Shown piece after piece: positions 23,029-32,215 of a stretch of 64,000 nucleotides of DNA (position 1 is the first letter of the stretch; each line of letters begins with the position of its first letter). This DNA comes from Dysgonamonadaceae bacterium (GTDB taxonomy: Bacteria > Bacteroidota > Bacteroidia > Bacteroidales > Dysgonomonadaceae). The translations under genes and the position numbers were made by a program. Below the pieces are notes generated by a model. It was not told where the DNA came from. It searched no databases and worked only from the letters and a program-made list of their open reading frames with translations. The stretch spans positions 62,001 through 126,000 of the forward strand of contig JAIRUA010000028.1 of assembly GCA_031254645.1 (NCBI GenBank), given 5' to 3'.

Positions 23029-26000
23029 TTAGAAACTAATGTTTAAGTTGAACGTATAACGCGTCATTTCGGGATAGTAGCCAAAATCAAGGGCACCATC
23101 AAAATCGCGCGTTGGAATAAATCCTCTTCGTGCGGTGAGGATAAATGGATTGTCCACACCGAGAGAAACAGAAACGCCCTGAACATCAAGCTGCTGAGCT
23201 ATTTTTCGCGGAAGATTGTAGCCTACCGTTACATTTTGCAAACTGAGGTAGTCTGCTTTTGAAAGCCAACGGTCGGAAGCGGAAGTGAAGGAACTTCTGT
23301 CGTCAAACATCCAGCGTGCGTAAGAGTTGTTCGGATTTTCAGCTGTCCACGAGTTGTAAGTATCTCTGTGGAAATTGAAACCTGTGCGGCTTGTATTAGG
23401 CACCTGCATCAATGTCTGATATCCGCTGTCCATCGCATAACCGCCCAATCGGTAAGCAAAAGCGAGGTTTAAATGCAAGTCTTTCCAGCCGAGGTTTGTT
23501 CCAAATCCGCCTAAGAGTTTGGGTTGTGAGCTTCCGGAGGCATAAAACGTACCATCGCTGTAAACTGTTGTGGTGCTCGTTTCACCGGTTTCATTGTCTC
23601 TACGGTACCACATCGGTCGTCCTTCATCATTAATGCCGGCAAATTTGCGGAGTCTCCAAGTTCTAAACTCTAAGCCTTCTCCCATAAAGAAACTTCCGGA
23701 AGAGTAACCGACAGCTGCTAAACTGCCATCGAAGTTGATAAGATCTTCCCCTGTTCTTTGGGGAGCCAATTCAATGATTTTACTTTTGTTGAAGGAGGTA
23801 TTAATGTACGCCGACCAGCTGAAATCTCTTTTGTGAATAATGGTTCCACGCAATTCAACTTCCAATCCGCGGTTGCGCATACTTCCCACGTTATCCCAAT
23901 AGGTGCTGTATCCGAGTGATGAGGGAACAGAAACAGATGATAACATATTAGATGTTATGTTGTTGTAAAAATCAACACTTCCTGTTAGTCGTCTGTTGAA
24001 CAATGTAAATTCAGCACCGGTGTTGATAGCCGTTCTGGTTTCCCAAGTCATGTTTTCATTGCCCCTTTGGTGAAAAGTGAGCGAAATCTCGCCATCAATA
24101 CCCTCTATCAAAAAGGCGTCTTGGTAGCGGCTATACGAAGAACCTATCTGGTCGTTTCCATTTTGTCCATACGATGCTTTCAGTTTCAATTGATCAACCC
24201 AAGACACATTGAAGAAGTCTTCGTTCGATATCATATAAGCTCCTCCAAATGAGAAGAAGTTACCCCATTGATGGTCGGGGTGAAAGCGCGAAGAGGCATC
24301 ACGGCGATAAGAAGCATCAGCGTGGTAAATTCCTCTATAATCGTACATCAATCGTCCGCCATATCCTTCGTTTTGATAGGGGCGGCTATACGAGTTTGCA
24401 CCCACAATAGTTACTGCTCCGGAGAGTTCTTGGTTTTCGAAATAACTGAACATATTGTCGCGACGACCGTAAAGATACAGGAAGTCAGTTTTATAATATT
24501 CGTGCAATAACACACCTCTCACTGAGTGGTCGTTGAATTGGCGAGAGTAGTTTACCAATTGCTGCAAGGTAACGGTAGGCTCTCCCCGATGATTAATAGA
24601 AACATATCCTCCGGGATTTGATGAGCCGTAAAACGGTTGTCCGGTGTTTTTGGATCGGCGATTGCGTTCGTCGTAATTATTATTTAGCGTAACAGAAAGA
24701 TGCGGAGTCAGTTTAAACTCTGTCTCGAATTGCGCACCAAATCTTGCCGATGTTGTATTTCGTGTTTGTAATAGTGCCTCTTGCAAACGGTTTGAACCGG
24801 TATTTATCGGACGTGCTATTCCATCGTTGAAAGTACCATCTCCATAGTCGTACATTTTTCCATTTTCGTCGTGCATAATATTTCCGTTTATATCACGGAT
24901 AAAAAGCGGATATATTGGAGCCATTCTGATGGCATTTGAGAAAATGTTGTTACTGTTGTCTGCGAAGTCCGTGTCGTGGTTCTGTGTTGACATAGATGCG
25001 TTCATACTTGCATTCACTTTAAACCAGCGATTAACGTCAAACGATCCTCTTATCCTTCCGGTAAATCGCTCGAAATCTGCCTTTTGTGTAATACCGATTT
25101 CTTTGGTGTATCCACCGGCAAACATTAAGGTCATTTTTTCGCTTCCGCCTCGGATAGAAATATTATGGTCTTGTTGATAACCTGTACCGAAAGTTTCACT
25201 AATCCAATCGTCGGGCATTTGCAGGTAATTATCGCCGCTAACTCCGCGTACCACTCTTCCCAATGTTGCATTGGGGTTTAGTCTGCCGTTTTGTCCGATA
25301 AGCAATTGACCATCAGGTACGGTATATACCAAATATCCTACTCCGCCCCTGTCGCTGTTGTTTGTCCATACGGAGTTGGCTTCGCGATTTGCCTCAAAAG
25401 CATTGAAACCGAGACCTTGAAAGTAGTTGAACATTGCTGCGTAATGTTGCTCATAGAATTCGCCCGGATGTCTGATTACATCATATAAGTCGCTCATTCT
25501 CACGCGTGATGCAGCAACTCTTGAATTAACTGAAACAGATACGCCTTCTGCTCTTCGGGGTCTTTTTGTGGTAACAAGAATAACGCCGTTGCCGCCGCGT
25601 GCTCCGTAAATAGCAATAGAGGCAGCATCTTTTAGTACTGTTATCGATTCTACATCGTTCGGATTGATATCATTCAAACCTCTTTCGAACGGCACGCCGT
25701 CTACTACGATTAACGGATCACGTCCGGCACTGATAGAACTAACTCCACGAATACGAAACGAAGGGTCTGAACCCGGTGCACTCGAAACCGATTGCATCTG
25801 TATTCCTGATGCCATACCTTCTAAAGCTGACATAACGTTTGTTATAGGGCGGAGCGCAATATCGCTGGCAGTAACAACGGTAGCCGAACCGGTAAATGCT
25901 GAGCGTCGTTGCTCGCCAAATCCTATTACAACTATTTCGTCAAGCATCTCAGAATCCGATTCAAGTTTTACGCTTACATTTTCGCTTGCCGCTACCTCTT

Positions 26001-26253
26001 GCGTTTGGTAGCCAATATACGAAATGACAAGTGTTGCCCCCGCCGGAGCCGAAACTGTAAAGTTACCGGAGATGTCGGTAGCTGTACCCTGTGTTGTGCC
26101 TTTTATTTGAATAGTGGCACCGATTACAGGTTCGTCGAGCTCATCAATTACTATGCCTCGCACAGTAATATTCTGTGCTGCAGCGCTTAAAGAAAATGCG
26201 ATAAGAAGGGCAATCATCCCACACTTCTTGATTAAACTTAATTTTTCCTTCAT
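23029..26253 (-). CDS. SusC/RagA-family TonB-linked outer-membrane transporter (second locus)
   Basis: 1074 residues. Signal peptide to LSAAAQ, carboxypeptidase-regulatory-like domain (ITVRGIVIDELDEPVIGATI), TonB region (DEIVVIGFGEQRRSAFTGS), plug with FRIRGVSS and VLKDAASIAIYGARGGNGVI, and a barrel ending FNLNISF. The normal family architecture is intact. It shares the overall plan of the SusC at 6593 but diverges strongly in the barrel, consistent with a different ligand. Confidence 0.97.
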   Translation of the reverse strand: MKEKLSLIKKCGMIALLIAFSLSAAAQNITVRGIVIDELDEPVIGATIQIKGTTQGTATDISGNFTVSAPAGATLVISYIGYQTQEVAASENVSVKLESDSEMLDEIVVIGFGEQRRSAFTGSATVVTASDIALRPITNVMSALEGMASGIQMQSVSSAPGSDPSFRIRGVSSISAGRDPLIVVDGVPFERGLNDINPNDVESITVLKDAASIAIYGARGGNGVILVTTKRPRRAEGVSVSVNSRVAASRVRMSDLYDVIRHPGEFYEQHYAAMFNYFQGLGFNAFEANREANSVWTNNSDRGGVGYLVYTVPDGQLLIGQNGRLNPNATLGRVVRGVSGDNYLQMPDDWISETFGTGYQQDHNISIRGGSEKMTLMFAGGYTKEIGITQKADFERFTGRIRGSFDVNRWFKVNASMNASMSTQNHDTDFADNSNNIFSNAIRMAPIYPLFIRDINGNIMHDENGKMYDYGDGTFNDGIARPINTGSNRLQEALLQTRNTTSARFGAQFETEFKLTPHLSVTLNNNYDERNRRSKNTGQPFYGSSNPGGYVSINHRGEPTVTLQQLVNYSRQFNDHSVRGVLLHEYYKTDFLYLYGRRDNMFSYFENQELSGAVTIVGANSYSRPYQNEGYGGRLMYDYRGIYHADASYRRDASSRFHPDHQWGNFFSFGGAYMISNEDFFNVSWVDQLKLKASYGQNGNDQIGSSYSRYQDAFLIEGIDGEISLTFHQRGNENMTWETRTAINTGAEFTLFNRRLTGSVDFYNNITSNMLSSVSVPSSLGYSTYWDNVGSMRNRGLEVELRGTIIHKRDFSWSAYINTSFNKSKIIELAPQRTGEDLINFDGSLAAVGYSSGSFFMGEGLEFRTWRLRKFAGINDEGRPMWYRRDNETGETSTTTVYSDGTFYASGSSQPKLLGGFGTNLGWKDLHLNLAFAYRLGGYAMDSGYQTLMQVPNTSRTGFNFHRDTYNSWTAENPNNSYARWMFDDRSSFTSASDRWLSKADYLSLQNVTVGYNLPRKIAQQLDVQGVSVSLGVDNPFILTARRGFIPTRDFDGALDFGYYPEMTRYTFNLNISF

Positions 26254-26530
26254 TCTTTTTTTGTTTAAAATTTGTGCTTTGTCTTTTATTCATAAAGAGG
26301 CTGGCTTATTTTAAATTAATGAGGCAGCCTGTTTTACATGTGTTGTAAAATGATTTGTTTTGTTGTTTTTGTGCAGAAATATGACAATAGAGCATATGAA
26401 CGCTATCTATTCCTGTGTCTTGAAAATATTGTGCAAAAAATGATGTTTATACAACATTAGTCCGGAAAAATCGCTTACTCGATGATGATTTATTTTAATT
26501 GCTGTCTTTTGTGTATAAAATTATCAAGCG

Positions 26531-26538
26531 CAAAGATA
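26531..26538 (-). promoter_or_regulatory. Possible -7 box for the second SusC operon
   Basis: TATCTTTG on the minus strand matches TAnnTTTG but lies about 280 bp before the susC start and has no clear -33 TTTG at 19-21 bp. If used, the leader is unusually long. Confidence 0.35.
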
Positions 26539-26792
26539 TGAAGCTTAAAAACAAAAGGCGCTCTTTTTTGGTTAAAAAAACGAAATAATGAAAAATGTTG
26601 TATTTCACGTACTATTTTATTAGTGTATGACAAAAAATAATGACTAATATGACTCCTTATTAAAAAGGCTGAAAGTCTTCCATCGTTTAGTGCAGAATAT
26701 TTAGAGAAGTAAAAGAAATTTGCCTCAAGCTGTTATTTAGTTGCTCTTTATAGCTCCTTGTTATAATTTGCATAACCACTATTCGGTAATTT
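26539..26792. other. A/T-rich gap without recognised gene
   Basis: Upstream part of the 748-bp gap before the second SusC. No coding frame, RNA fold or strong repeat is visible until the 22-bp array begins at 26793. Confidence 0.55.
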
Positions 26793-26849
26793 AGTAGCTA
26801 CTTATCGTTTAATGAGTAGCTACTCGCAGTTCAATTAGTAGCTACTAAT
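26793..26849. repeat. Three palindromes AGTAGCTACT at exact 22-bp period
   Basis: Perfect AGTAGCTACT cores start at 26793, 26815 and 26837. The two complete spacers are 12 bp and share GTTnAAT. Flanking bases extend the third copy to a 16-bp palindrome (26834-26849). The even phasing places all cores on nearly the same helix face, as in an operator array or iterons. Confidence 0.75.
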
Positions 26850-26876
26850 TTTATTTTTATAACTACAAAAATCGAC

Positions 26877-26916
26877 AAAAAGCATCGACCGATTTCAAAA
26901 ATCGACCGATGCTTTT
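26877..26916 (-). terminator. Terminator after the acyltransferase-cdsA-ynbA-like genes
   Basis: AAAAGCATCG pairs with CGATGCTTTT, with an inner CGATTT/AAATCG stem separated by a 2-base internal loop. On the minus strand it ends in CTTTTT, 86 bp after the acyltransferase stop. Confidence 0.75.
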
Positions 26917-27001
26917 AATTGTATATCGGGAATTATCTTAAATTCTTCTCATAATATAGAAACAGTTTGGTGAATTAAGGCTCGTCTAAGAAAACCGCTC
27001 G

Positions 27002-27637
27002 TTATATACCGGCATTGTTGTCTTTTTCCTTATTTTTTAATTCCCTCATATCGTTTTCAATTTGTGCTAAAATGCCTTGTGTCTCATTTGAATTGGGAAG
27101 CGTCGGCTTGCCATAGATTAAAAACGAATTATAAGGAACAATCAATCCATCTCCTTTGGGCATAATTTTTCCCATTCCAAACATATATGCGGGGACATAT
27201 TTCACATTGGGACAAAGGGAAAGCAGCAAAGCAACTCCCGACTTCATTCGTTGTTCTTTGTCGGGCTCTCCGCGTGAACCTTCGGGAAATATAATCAATG
27301 AACTGCCGTTTTCCAACGCTTTTTTCATTGTTTGAATAGCACTTCCACTTTTTCGCGAAATTAACAATGTGTTTATAAAATAATTGCTTATTGCGGCTCT
27401 GAATTTGGTTTTTCCAAAATAATCAGCAGCGGCAACAGGCTTCACTTTATGAATGATGGAAGCCGGCAAAGATGCCATCAATACCATTGTATCTATATGG
27501 CTGTTATGATTAGCTACTATAACAAACTGTTTTTCTTGTAATAAGAAATTTGCGTTGTCGAATTTGACACCAATAATCAATTTCAAAAAACTACGAATGA
27601 TACCGCTGTATATTATTCTTAATACAAATTTTTGCAT
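27002..27637 (-). CDS. 1-acyl-glycerol-3-phosphate acyltransferase-like (PlsC/YnbC family)
   Basis: 211 residues. The HX4D acyltransferase motif is NHNSHID at 43-49 and the phosphate-binding block FPEGSRG is at 117-123. There is a membrane-associated N-terminus (VLRIIYSGIIRSFLKLIIG). Such enzymes esterify lysophosphatidate or related lipids at the inner membrane. It is the last of three adjacent minus-strand genes that begin with a YnbA-like phosphatidyltransferase, an arrangement like the E. coli ynb cluster. Confidence 0.85.
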   Translation of the reverse strand: MQKFVLRIIYSGIIRSFLKLIIGVKFDNANFLLQEKQFVIVANHNSHIDTMVLMASLPASIIHKVKPVAAADYFGKTKFRAAISNYFINTLLISRKSGSAIQTMKKALENGSSLIIFPEGSRGEPDKEQRMKSGVALLLSLCPNVKYVPAYMFGMGKIMPKGDGLIVPYNSFLIYGKPTLPNSNETQGILAQIENDMRELKNKEKDNNAGI

Positions 27638-27638
27638 A

Positions 27639-28592
27639 TCAATAGGCTATGTAGTAAACCAAGTGGAAAAATACAGGAGCGGTATAAGCCAACGAGTCAA
27701 TTCTGTCTAAAACTCCGCCGTGTCCGGGAATGGTTGTTCCGGTATCTTTTACGCCAATGTCTCTTTTGACAGACGACATTACCACATCTCCGAAAAATCC
27801 TGCTACTGCAACGAGAAAGCTAACTATCAATAGATATTCGGTGCTCAACGGAGTTAAAAACCCAAGCCCGAATCCAATGACTGTGGTAGAAATAACACCA
27901 CCTATAAATCCTTCCCAAGTTTTATTCGGACTTATTTTTGGTATGATTTTATGTTTTCCAAACAGTTTTCCCCAAATAAACTGCATAACATCATTGATTT
28001 CTGTGAGGAAAACAAGAAACAGCAACAGACCACGTCCCCCTGCACTAAATCCTTCTATTTCGGGGAGCGACAACAAATAAGCCATATGGCTGATACCAAA
28101 CACCGTTAGCATCAAAATCCACTGCAAGCGTGCCATTGAATTGATGATTCCGTTCGTATCTCCTTTTAATACCAAATGTAATGGCAAAAACAAAAACATT
28201 ACAACAGGAATAAATATGATGTAGGCACCATACCAACCGATATAAGCCAAATAATATTGTATAGGTATTGCCAAAAACGCCCAGAAAATGGCTCGTCGGT
28301 CTGATTGCCTGAATCCTAACAAGGAATAAAATTCTCGAAAGGCTACAAATGAAAGAAATGCGATAGCAATGTATGATATTTTTGTGCTGAAAACAGTTGC
28401 GCTAACAAACATTGCCGACATAACCCACCAAGATTTGGTGCGGGCTTTTAGTTCTTTGATATTTGCTTCGGGTTTTATTTTTCCAAAAATAAAAAGACCA
28501 AGCGAAACAACGCTCAATAAACTGAAAATTAGTCCGACAATAATTAAAATATCATTGTTTTCAAAAATGCTTAATTGAAATATTTTATCCAT
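27639..28592 (-). CDS. Phosphatidate cytidylyltransferase (CdsA family, YnbB-like)
   Basis: 317 residues, about eight membrane helices. The C-terminal CDS signature is intact near residues 273-300: SSVKRDIGVKDTG followed by PGHGGVLDRIDS, with the conserved Lys-Asp, His-Gly-Gly and Asp-Arg-x-Asp. The enzyme makes CDP-diacylglycerol from phosphatidate and CTP. It starts 1 bp after the YnbA-like gene and ends 1 bp before the acyltransferase gene, so the three act as one unit. It may be a paralogue of the housekeeping CdsA, because the pssA/psd genes at 38516-39906 are separate. Confidence 0.88.
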   Translation of the reverse strand: MDKIFQLSIFENNDILIIVGLIFSLLSVVSLGLFIFGKIKPEANIKELKARTKSWWVMSAMFVSATVFSTKISYIAIAFLSFVAFREFYSLLGFRQSDRRAIFWAFLAIPIQYYLAYIGWYGAYIIFIPVVMFLFLPLHLVLKGDTNGIINSMARLQWILMLTVFGISHMAYLLSLPEIEGFSAGGRGLLLFLVFLTEINDVMQFIWGKLFGKHKIIPKISPNKTWEGFIGGVISTTVIGFGLGFLTPLSTEYLLIVSFLVAVAGFFGDVVMSSVKRDIGVKDTGTTIPGHGGVLDRIDSLAYTAPVFFHLVYYIAY

Positions 28593-28593
28593 T

Positions 28594-29196
28594 TTATTTC
28601 AATGTTTTAATTGTACGAATTGCTGTGCTAAGTATAAGTAGAGCATTAATAATCACAAATATATAAGTTGAATAAGGTGTTATACTAACAGAGAAAAAAG
28701 CAAGCAAACCATATAATCCCATCATAAGAGCACGGTCGCTTTTTCCCATAGGTCCTTCATATCGTCTTTGCCCCGATATAACTTTTCCCAATAGTCCCGA
28801 AAACTCATTTACAACGCTCAAAGTGATGAATATAACGACAAGATACAGATTTTCCTGCTCAAACTTCAACAACGGAAAAAATATAAATAAATCGGAAACC
28901 ACGTCGCCCAACTCATTCAATAATTCGCCTTTTTTAGATTGTTGATTATATGTCCGAGCCATCATTCCATCCAACGCATTCAATGCCATTCGTAAAAAAA
29001 GTCCGATGGGCAAAGCAAGAAAAAACAGATGACAGGAATCGGCAAACCAAAATAATAACCCGATAATGAGAGATAAAATAAGAGAACTAATCGTGATTTG
29101 ATTAGCCGTTATTCCCATTTTGTGGAGCGAATCTAATACAGGGCGCAAAAACGCTTGAAATTTCGGTTTGATGTTATAAATTGAAATCATAATCAT
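28594..29196 (-). CDS. CDP-alcohol phosphatidyltransferase, YnbA-like
   Basis: Start taken at the ATG at 29194-29196 (another at 29190); an earlier in-frame ATG at 29253 adds residues not seen in relatives. About 200 residues with multiple membrane helices. The CDP-alcohol motif reads NALDGMMAR...GELLNELGD: two of the four usual Asp positions are Asn. From memory E. coli YnbA has the same Asn pattern (NALDGMLAR, LNETGD), so this looks like a subfamily trait rather than damage. GKSDRALMMGLYG also matches that subfamily. The alcohol acceptor is unknown. Confidence 0.8.
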   Translation of the reverse strand: MIMISIYNIKPKFQAFLRPVLDSLHKMGITANQITISSLILSLIIGLLFWFADSCHLFFLALPIGLFLRMALNALDGMMARTYNQQSKKGELLNELGDVVSDLFIFFPLLKFEQENLYLVVIFITLSVVNEFSGLLGKVISGQRRYEGPMGKSDRALMMGLYGLLAFFSVSITPYSTYIFVIINALLILSTAIRTIKTLK

Positions 29197-29287
29197 GAAA
29201 ATTTTAGAGGCAAATGTACAGTTTTTATTCTTCCCAATAACATCTTCGTTCACCGCTTGCGCCTAACTTTCAAATATGCGTTGCGAA

Positions 29288-30010
29288 TTAAAATCTCGTT
29301 CGCTCAAAAGGAACATACTCTTTCCTCAATCGTTTTTCCAAGCGGTTACTTCTTTGCGCTCTGCGTTCTAAGCCTTCGAGCGCTCTGTCGCGACTTCTGC
29401 CTTCGTTGAAGTCTGTTGAGAGTAGAAGCACCGAAATGGTTTCGTCGTCAATTTGATTGAATCTGAAAACTATTGTCGAGTTTTCAATTACTTCGTTTCG
29501 AGCGATTGTTATTCGATAATCGTTTGCAGGATTGTAATCAAATGAAGCATTATCGATACCCATTCCCGAAATGTCGATTCGATTTATATTCGCATTTTTC
29601 GTCAAATAGACTGTACCATTGCTGTTTGTAATTCTGCCTTCGATTCTGTTATCGCGGCTTCTTCCCGATCTTCCGCGCGCTTCTACAAAAACGCCTTGAA
29701 CAGAAAAGTTCTGATTATCGACCACTTTTATCACGATGGAATCGTTCAATGTACCGGACAAGGTTTCTATTTTTGTTTTTTCGCCTGAAAAGTCCGATGT
29801 GCGAACAATCAAAAAATTATCCACAATTTCGAAAGTGCCTTCGCCTACCAGTACGGTAGATAATCCGGCGAAGCCGCTCAGGCTGAATAATATATTATTG
29901 CCCGAAAACGTGATCGAATCGGTATTTGCTTTAAATGTTCCGTCTAATTGTTGAGCGAAAAGCGGCGATAGTGTTGCCAAAAATAGTGCGAATGATAAAA
30001 TAATCTTCAT
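29288..30010 (-). CDS. Secreted protein of unknown function
   Basis: 240 residues with a signal peptide ending SPLFAQ. The first ~130 mature residues are beta-rich (FKANTDSITFSGNNILFSLSG, GEGTFEIVDNFLIVRTSDF). The C-terminal ~35 residues turn strongly basic and helical (RDRALEGLERRAQRSNRLEKRLRKEYVP by composition). I recognise no family. It lies 5 bp after the HD-domain gene on the same strand and is likely co-transcribed. Confidence 0.6.
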   Translation of the reverse strand: MKIILSFALFLATLSPLFAQQLDGTFKANTDSITFSGNNILFSLSGFAGLSTVLVGEGTFEIVDNFLIVRTSDFSGEKTKIETLSGTLNDSIVIKVVDNQNFSVQGVFVEARGRSGRSRDNRIEGRITNSNGTVYLTKNANINRIDISGMGIDNASFDYNPANDYRITIARNEVIENSTIVFRFNQIDDETISVLLLSTDFNEGRSRDRALEGLERRAQRSNRLEKRLRKEYVPFERTRF

Positions 30011-30015
30011 TTGTG

Positions 30016-32097
30016 TTATGTGATTTTTAAACTTGTTTCTTCTTTCTTCAATTCCGGATACGCGATGCGCGAATGGTACACAGTTTTCAATTTCTCTACG
30101 AATACGTCTTTTACAAGCTGAATATCGCGGAAAGTAATCGGTGCATTTTTAAAATGTCCGTCAGCAAGTTGTGAGTCAATAATTCTGTCCACTAAGCCAC
30201 GAATGCTTTCTTCCGTATATTCCGGTAAACTGCGCGATGAGGCTTCTACTGCATCAGCCATCATCATAATGGCGGTTTCTTTCGAGAACGGATTCGGACC
30301 GGGATATCGGAAATCGGCTTCGTTTACCTCTTTATCGGGATTGGCATTTTTCCACGAAATGTAGAAATATTTTGGCATTCCGGTGCCGTGGTGCGTTTCA
30401 ATAAAATTGATGATTTGCTGTGGAATGTGATGCTTTTTTGCAATTTTTACGCCATCTTTCACGTGACTGATGATGATACGTGCACTTTCTTCGAATGGCA
30501 ATCCGTTGTGCGGATTCATTCCGGGTGTCTGATTTTCAGTAAAAAATGCAGGATTCAGTGTCTTGCCAATGTCGTGATATAACGCACCTGTTCGAATCAA
30601 CGAAGCATTTGCGCCGATTTTCGCAGCGGCTGCCATTCCGAGATTCGATACTTGCAATGAGTGTTGAAATGTACCGGGCGCTTTTTCCGACAACTCTTTC
30701 AACAGCGGTTTATTTATATTTGAAAGTTCCACCAAGGTTACCCCCGAAACAAATCCGAACATTTTTTCAACAAGATATATCAATGAATAAGAGAACATTA
30801 CAAAGATGAAATTGATAAGAAAATAAATCAATCGAATCGGATCTATTGCTGTGATACTTCCTTCTTGGTACATCACGATGCCGATATATACGAAAATATA
30901 AGTGAGTAGAATGAAAAATGCGCTTCGGATAAGCTGCGAACGTTCGGAAAGCTCTTTCAAAATAAATACCGAAATCAACATCACACTGATTTGTATCACA
31001 ATAAATTCAAACGGCGATGCCACCATCAATGAACAAAGAACTAATGTTATTAGGCTGACAAACAGCGATGTAGTGGAGTCAACAAATGTTCGAATAAGAA
31101 TCGTAACAATAGCATACGGAACAATATAGACGTGAAATAGTTCGGAACGCATTGCAATGGATGTAAGCGCCACAAATACAACGGATAGCGACAATAAAAA
31201 CACCACTGACTTTTGATTTCGATATTCTTGGGGCTTGAAAAACAGCAAATACATATAAAATGCGCCAAACATCAAGCTAATTAACAAAAACTGTCCGATG
31301 ACAACCCACACGCTTCTTTCCCTACCTCCGCTTCGCTCCTCCATTACTCGTCTAAGAGACGAAAGAATATTGTATATTTGCGGCGTTACAATTTCGCCGT
31401 GCCCGATAATTCGTTCACCTTGCTGCACCATCCCGCTGCTTATATTTACCTGTTGTATAAACTCTTCGCGTGCTCTTTCCGACCAATCTACGTCATAAAT
31501 TATATTTTCGTGAATAAAATCGTTAATGTAGGCAGCTCGTAGCAAATTCGTATCGAAATTCGACGGAGCATCGTTTATCATCCTTTCGTATGCTGAGCGT
31601 ATGGTGAAAAACTTCTCAATTCTTTCCGGTCTTGCCATATTACCCGACCTAATGCGTAGCGATTTTGTTAATGAATTGTTTATTAAATCGTAATCTTCCG
31701 ATCGCATAATGCCGGCAGTGTAGATTTCGATCAGTCTGTTGCGAATATAAAGTCTATATCTGAGCGGAAGAGTACTCAAATTTTCGTTCAAATTGACGGC
31801 AGCATCAAATTCGGCAAGCGCACCCAATTGTACATTTTCGTCAATAATAAAATATGGTTCGTAGTAAACGAGGATGCTGTCTTGCTCGGCTCGCAATTGT
31901 TCGGCTGATTTGTATATCGGAAAATCAAACGACGCATTGAGTTGTTGATATTGCCACGGTCGTCCTTCACTGAACGAAAATCTGAACTGTTCTTGTTGCG
32001 GAAAAATATAAGTTACGAGAAGTATGGCGACAACAAAAGCCGCCGGAACAAATACTTTTGCTCTGATTCGTCGTTTCTTTTTTGTTGGTGCATTCAT
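30016..32097 (-). CDS. 7TM HD-domain phosphohydrolase (PgpH-like c-di-AMP phosphodiesterase)
   Basis: 693 residues. One N-terminal membrane helix (16-32), an extracytoplasmic 7TMR-HDED-like region to about 260, seven membrane helices from about 264 to 445, then a cytoplasmic HD domain with His479 (GTFQHSLQVSN), His508-Asp509 (ALYHDIGKT) and the HNGLPFEESARIIISHV block. This layout is that of PgpH, which hydrolyses c-di-AMP. It is probably a membrane sensor-phosphodiesterase. The 66-bp gap to gltX upstream is filled by a word palindrome. Confidence 0.9.
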   Translation of the reverse strand: MNAPTKKKRRIRAKVFVPAAFVVAILLVTYIFPQQEQFRFSFSEGRPWQYQQLNASFDFPIYKSAEQLRAEQDSILVYYEPYFIIDENVQLGALAEFDAAVNLNENLSTLPLRYRLYIRNRLIEIYTAGIMRSEDYDLINNSLTKSLRIRSGNMARPERIEKFFTIRSAYERMINDAPSNFDTNLLRAAYINDFIHENIIYDVDWSERAREEFIQQVNISSGMVQQGERIIGHGEIVTPQIYNILSSLRRVMEERSGGRERSVWVVIGQFLLISLMFGAFYMYLLFFKPQEYRNQKSVVFLLSLSVVFVALTSIAMRSELFHVYIVPYAIVTILIRTFVDSTTSLFVSLITLVLCSLMVASPFEFIVIQISVMLISVFILKELSERSQLIRSAFFILLTYIFVYIGIVMYQEGSITAIDPIRLIYFLINFIFVMFSYSLIYLVEKMFGFVSGVTLVELSNINKPLLKELSEKAPGTFQHSLQVSNLGMAAAAKIGANASLIRTGALYHDIGKTLNPAFFTENQTPGMNPHNGLPFEESARIIISHVKDGVKIAKKHHIPQQIINFIETHHGTGMPKYFYISWKNANPDKEVNEADFRYPGPNPFSKETAIMMMADAVEASSRSLPEYTEESIRGLVDRIIDSQLADGHFKNAPITFRDIQLVKDVFVEKLKTVYHSRIAYPELKKEETSLKIT

Positions 32098-32103
32098 ATT
32101 TTT

Positions 32104-32215
32104 AAATGTGCTAATGTGCTAATAAATAATGTGCTAATGCAATTGTCAGGATTGTGAAATTAATCAATTTATACTCATCGTACTTGCCATTGGCACATTA
32201 TTTATTAGCACATTA
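32104..32215. repeat. Word palindrome, GTGCTAAT family, extending into gltX
   Basis: Left arm 32113-32142 and right arm 32185-32214 are reverse complements at about 28 of 30 positions, each with two GTGCTAAT words; an extra word precedes the left arm. The right arm is translated as the C-terminus of gltX, and the gltX stop lies in the loop. Same family at 38194, 47049, 59408/59643 and 63521. Confidence 0.85.

Noticed and set aside
28594..29196. CDP-alcohol phosphatidyltransferase as an inactive pseudo-enzyme
   Set aside because: Two Asp-to-Asn changes look damaging, but the same pattern is recalled in YnbA of E. coli and the rest of the protein is well kept, so a subfamily is more likely.
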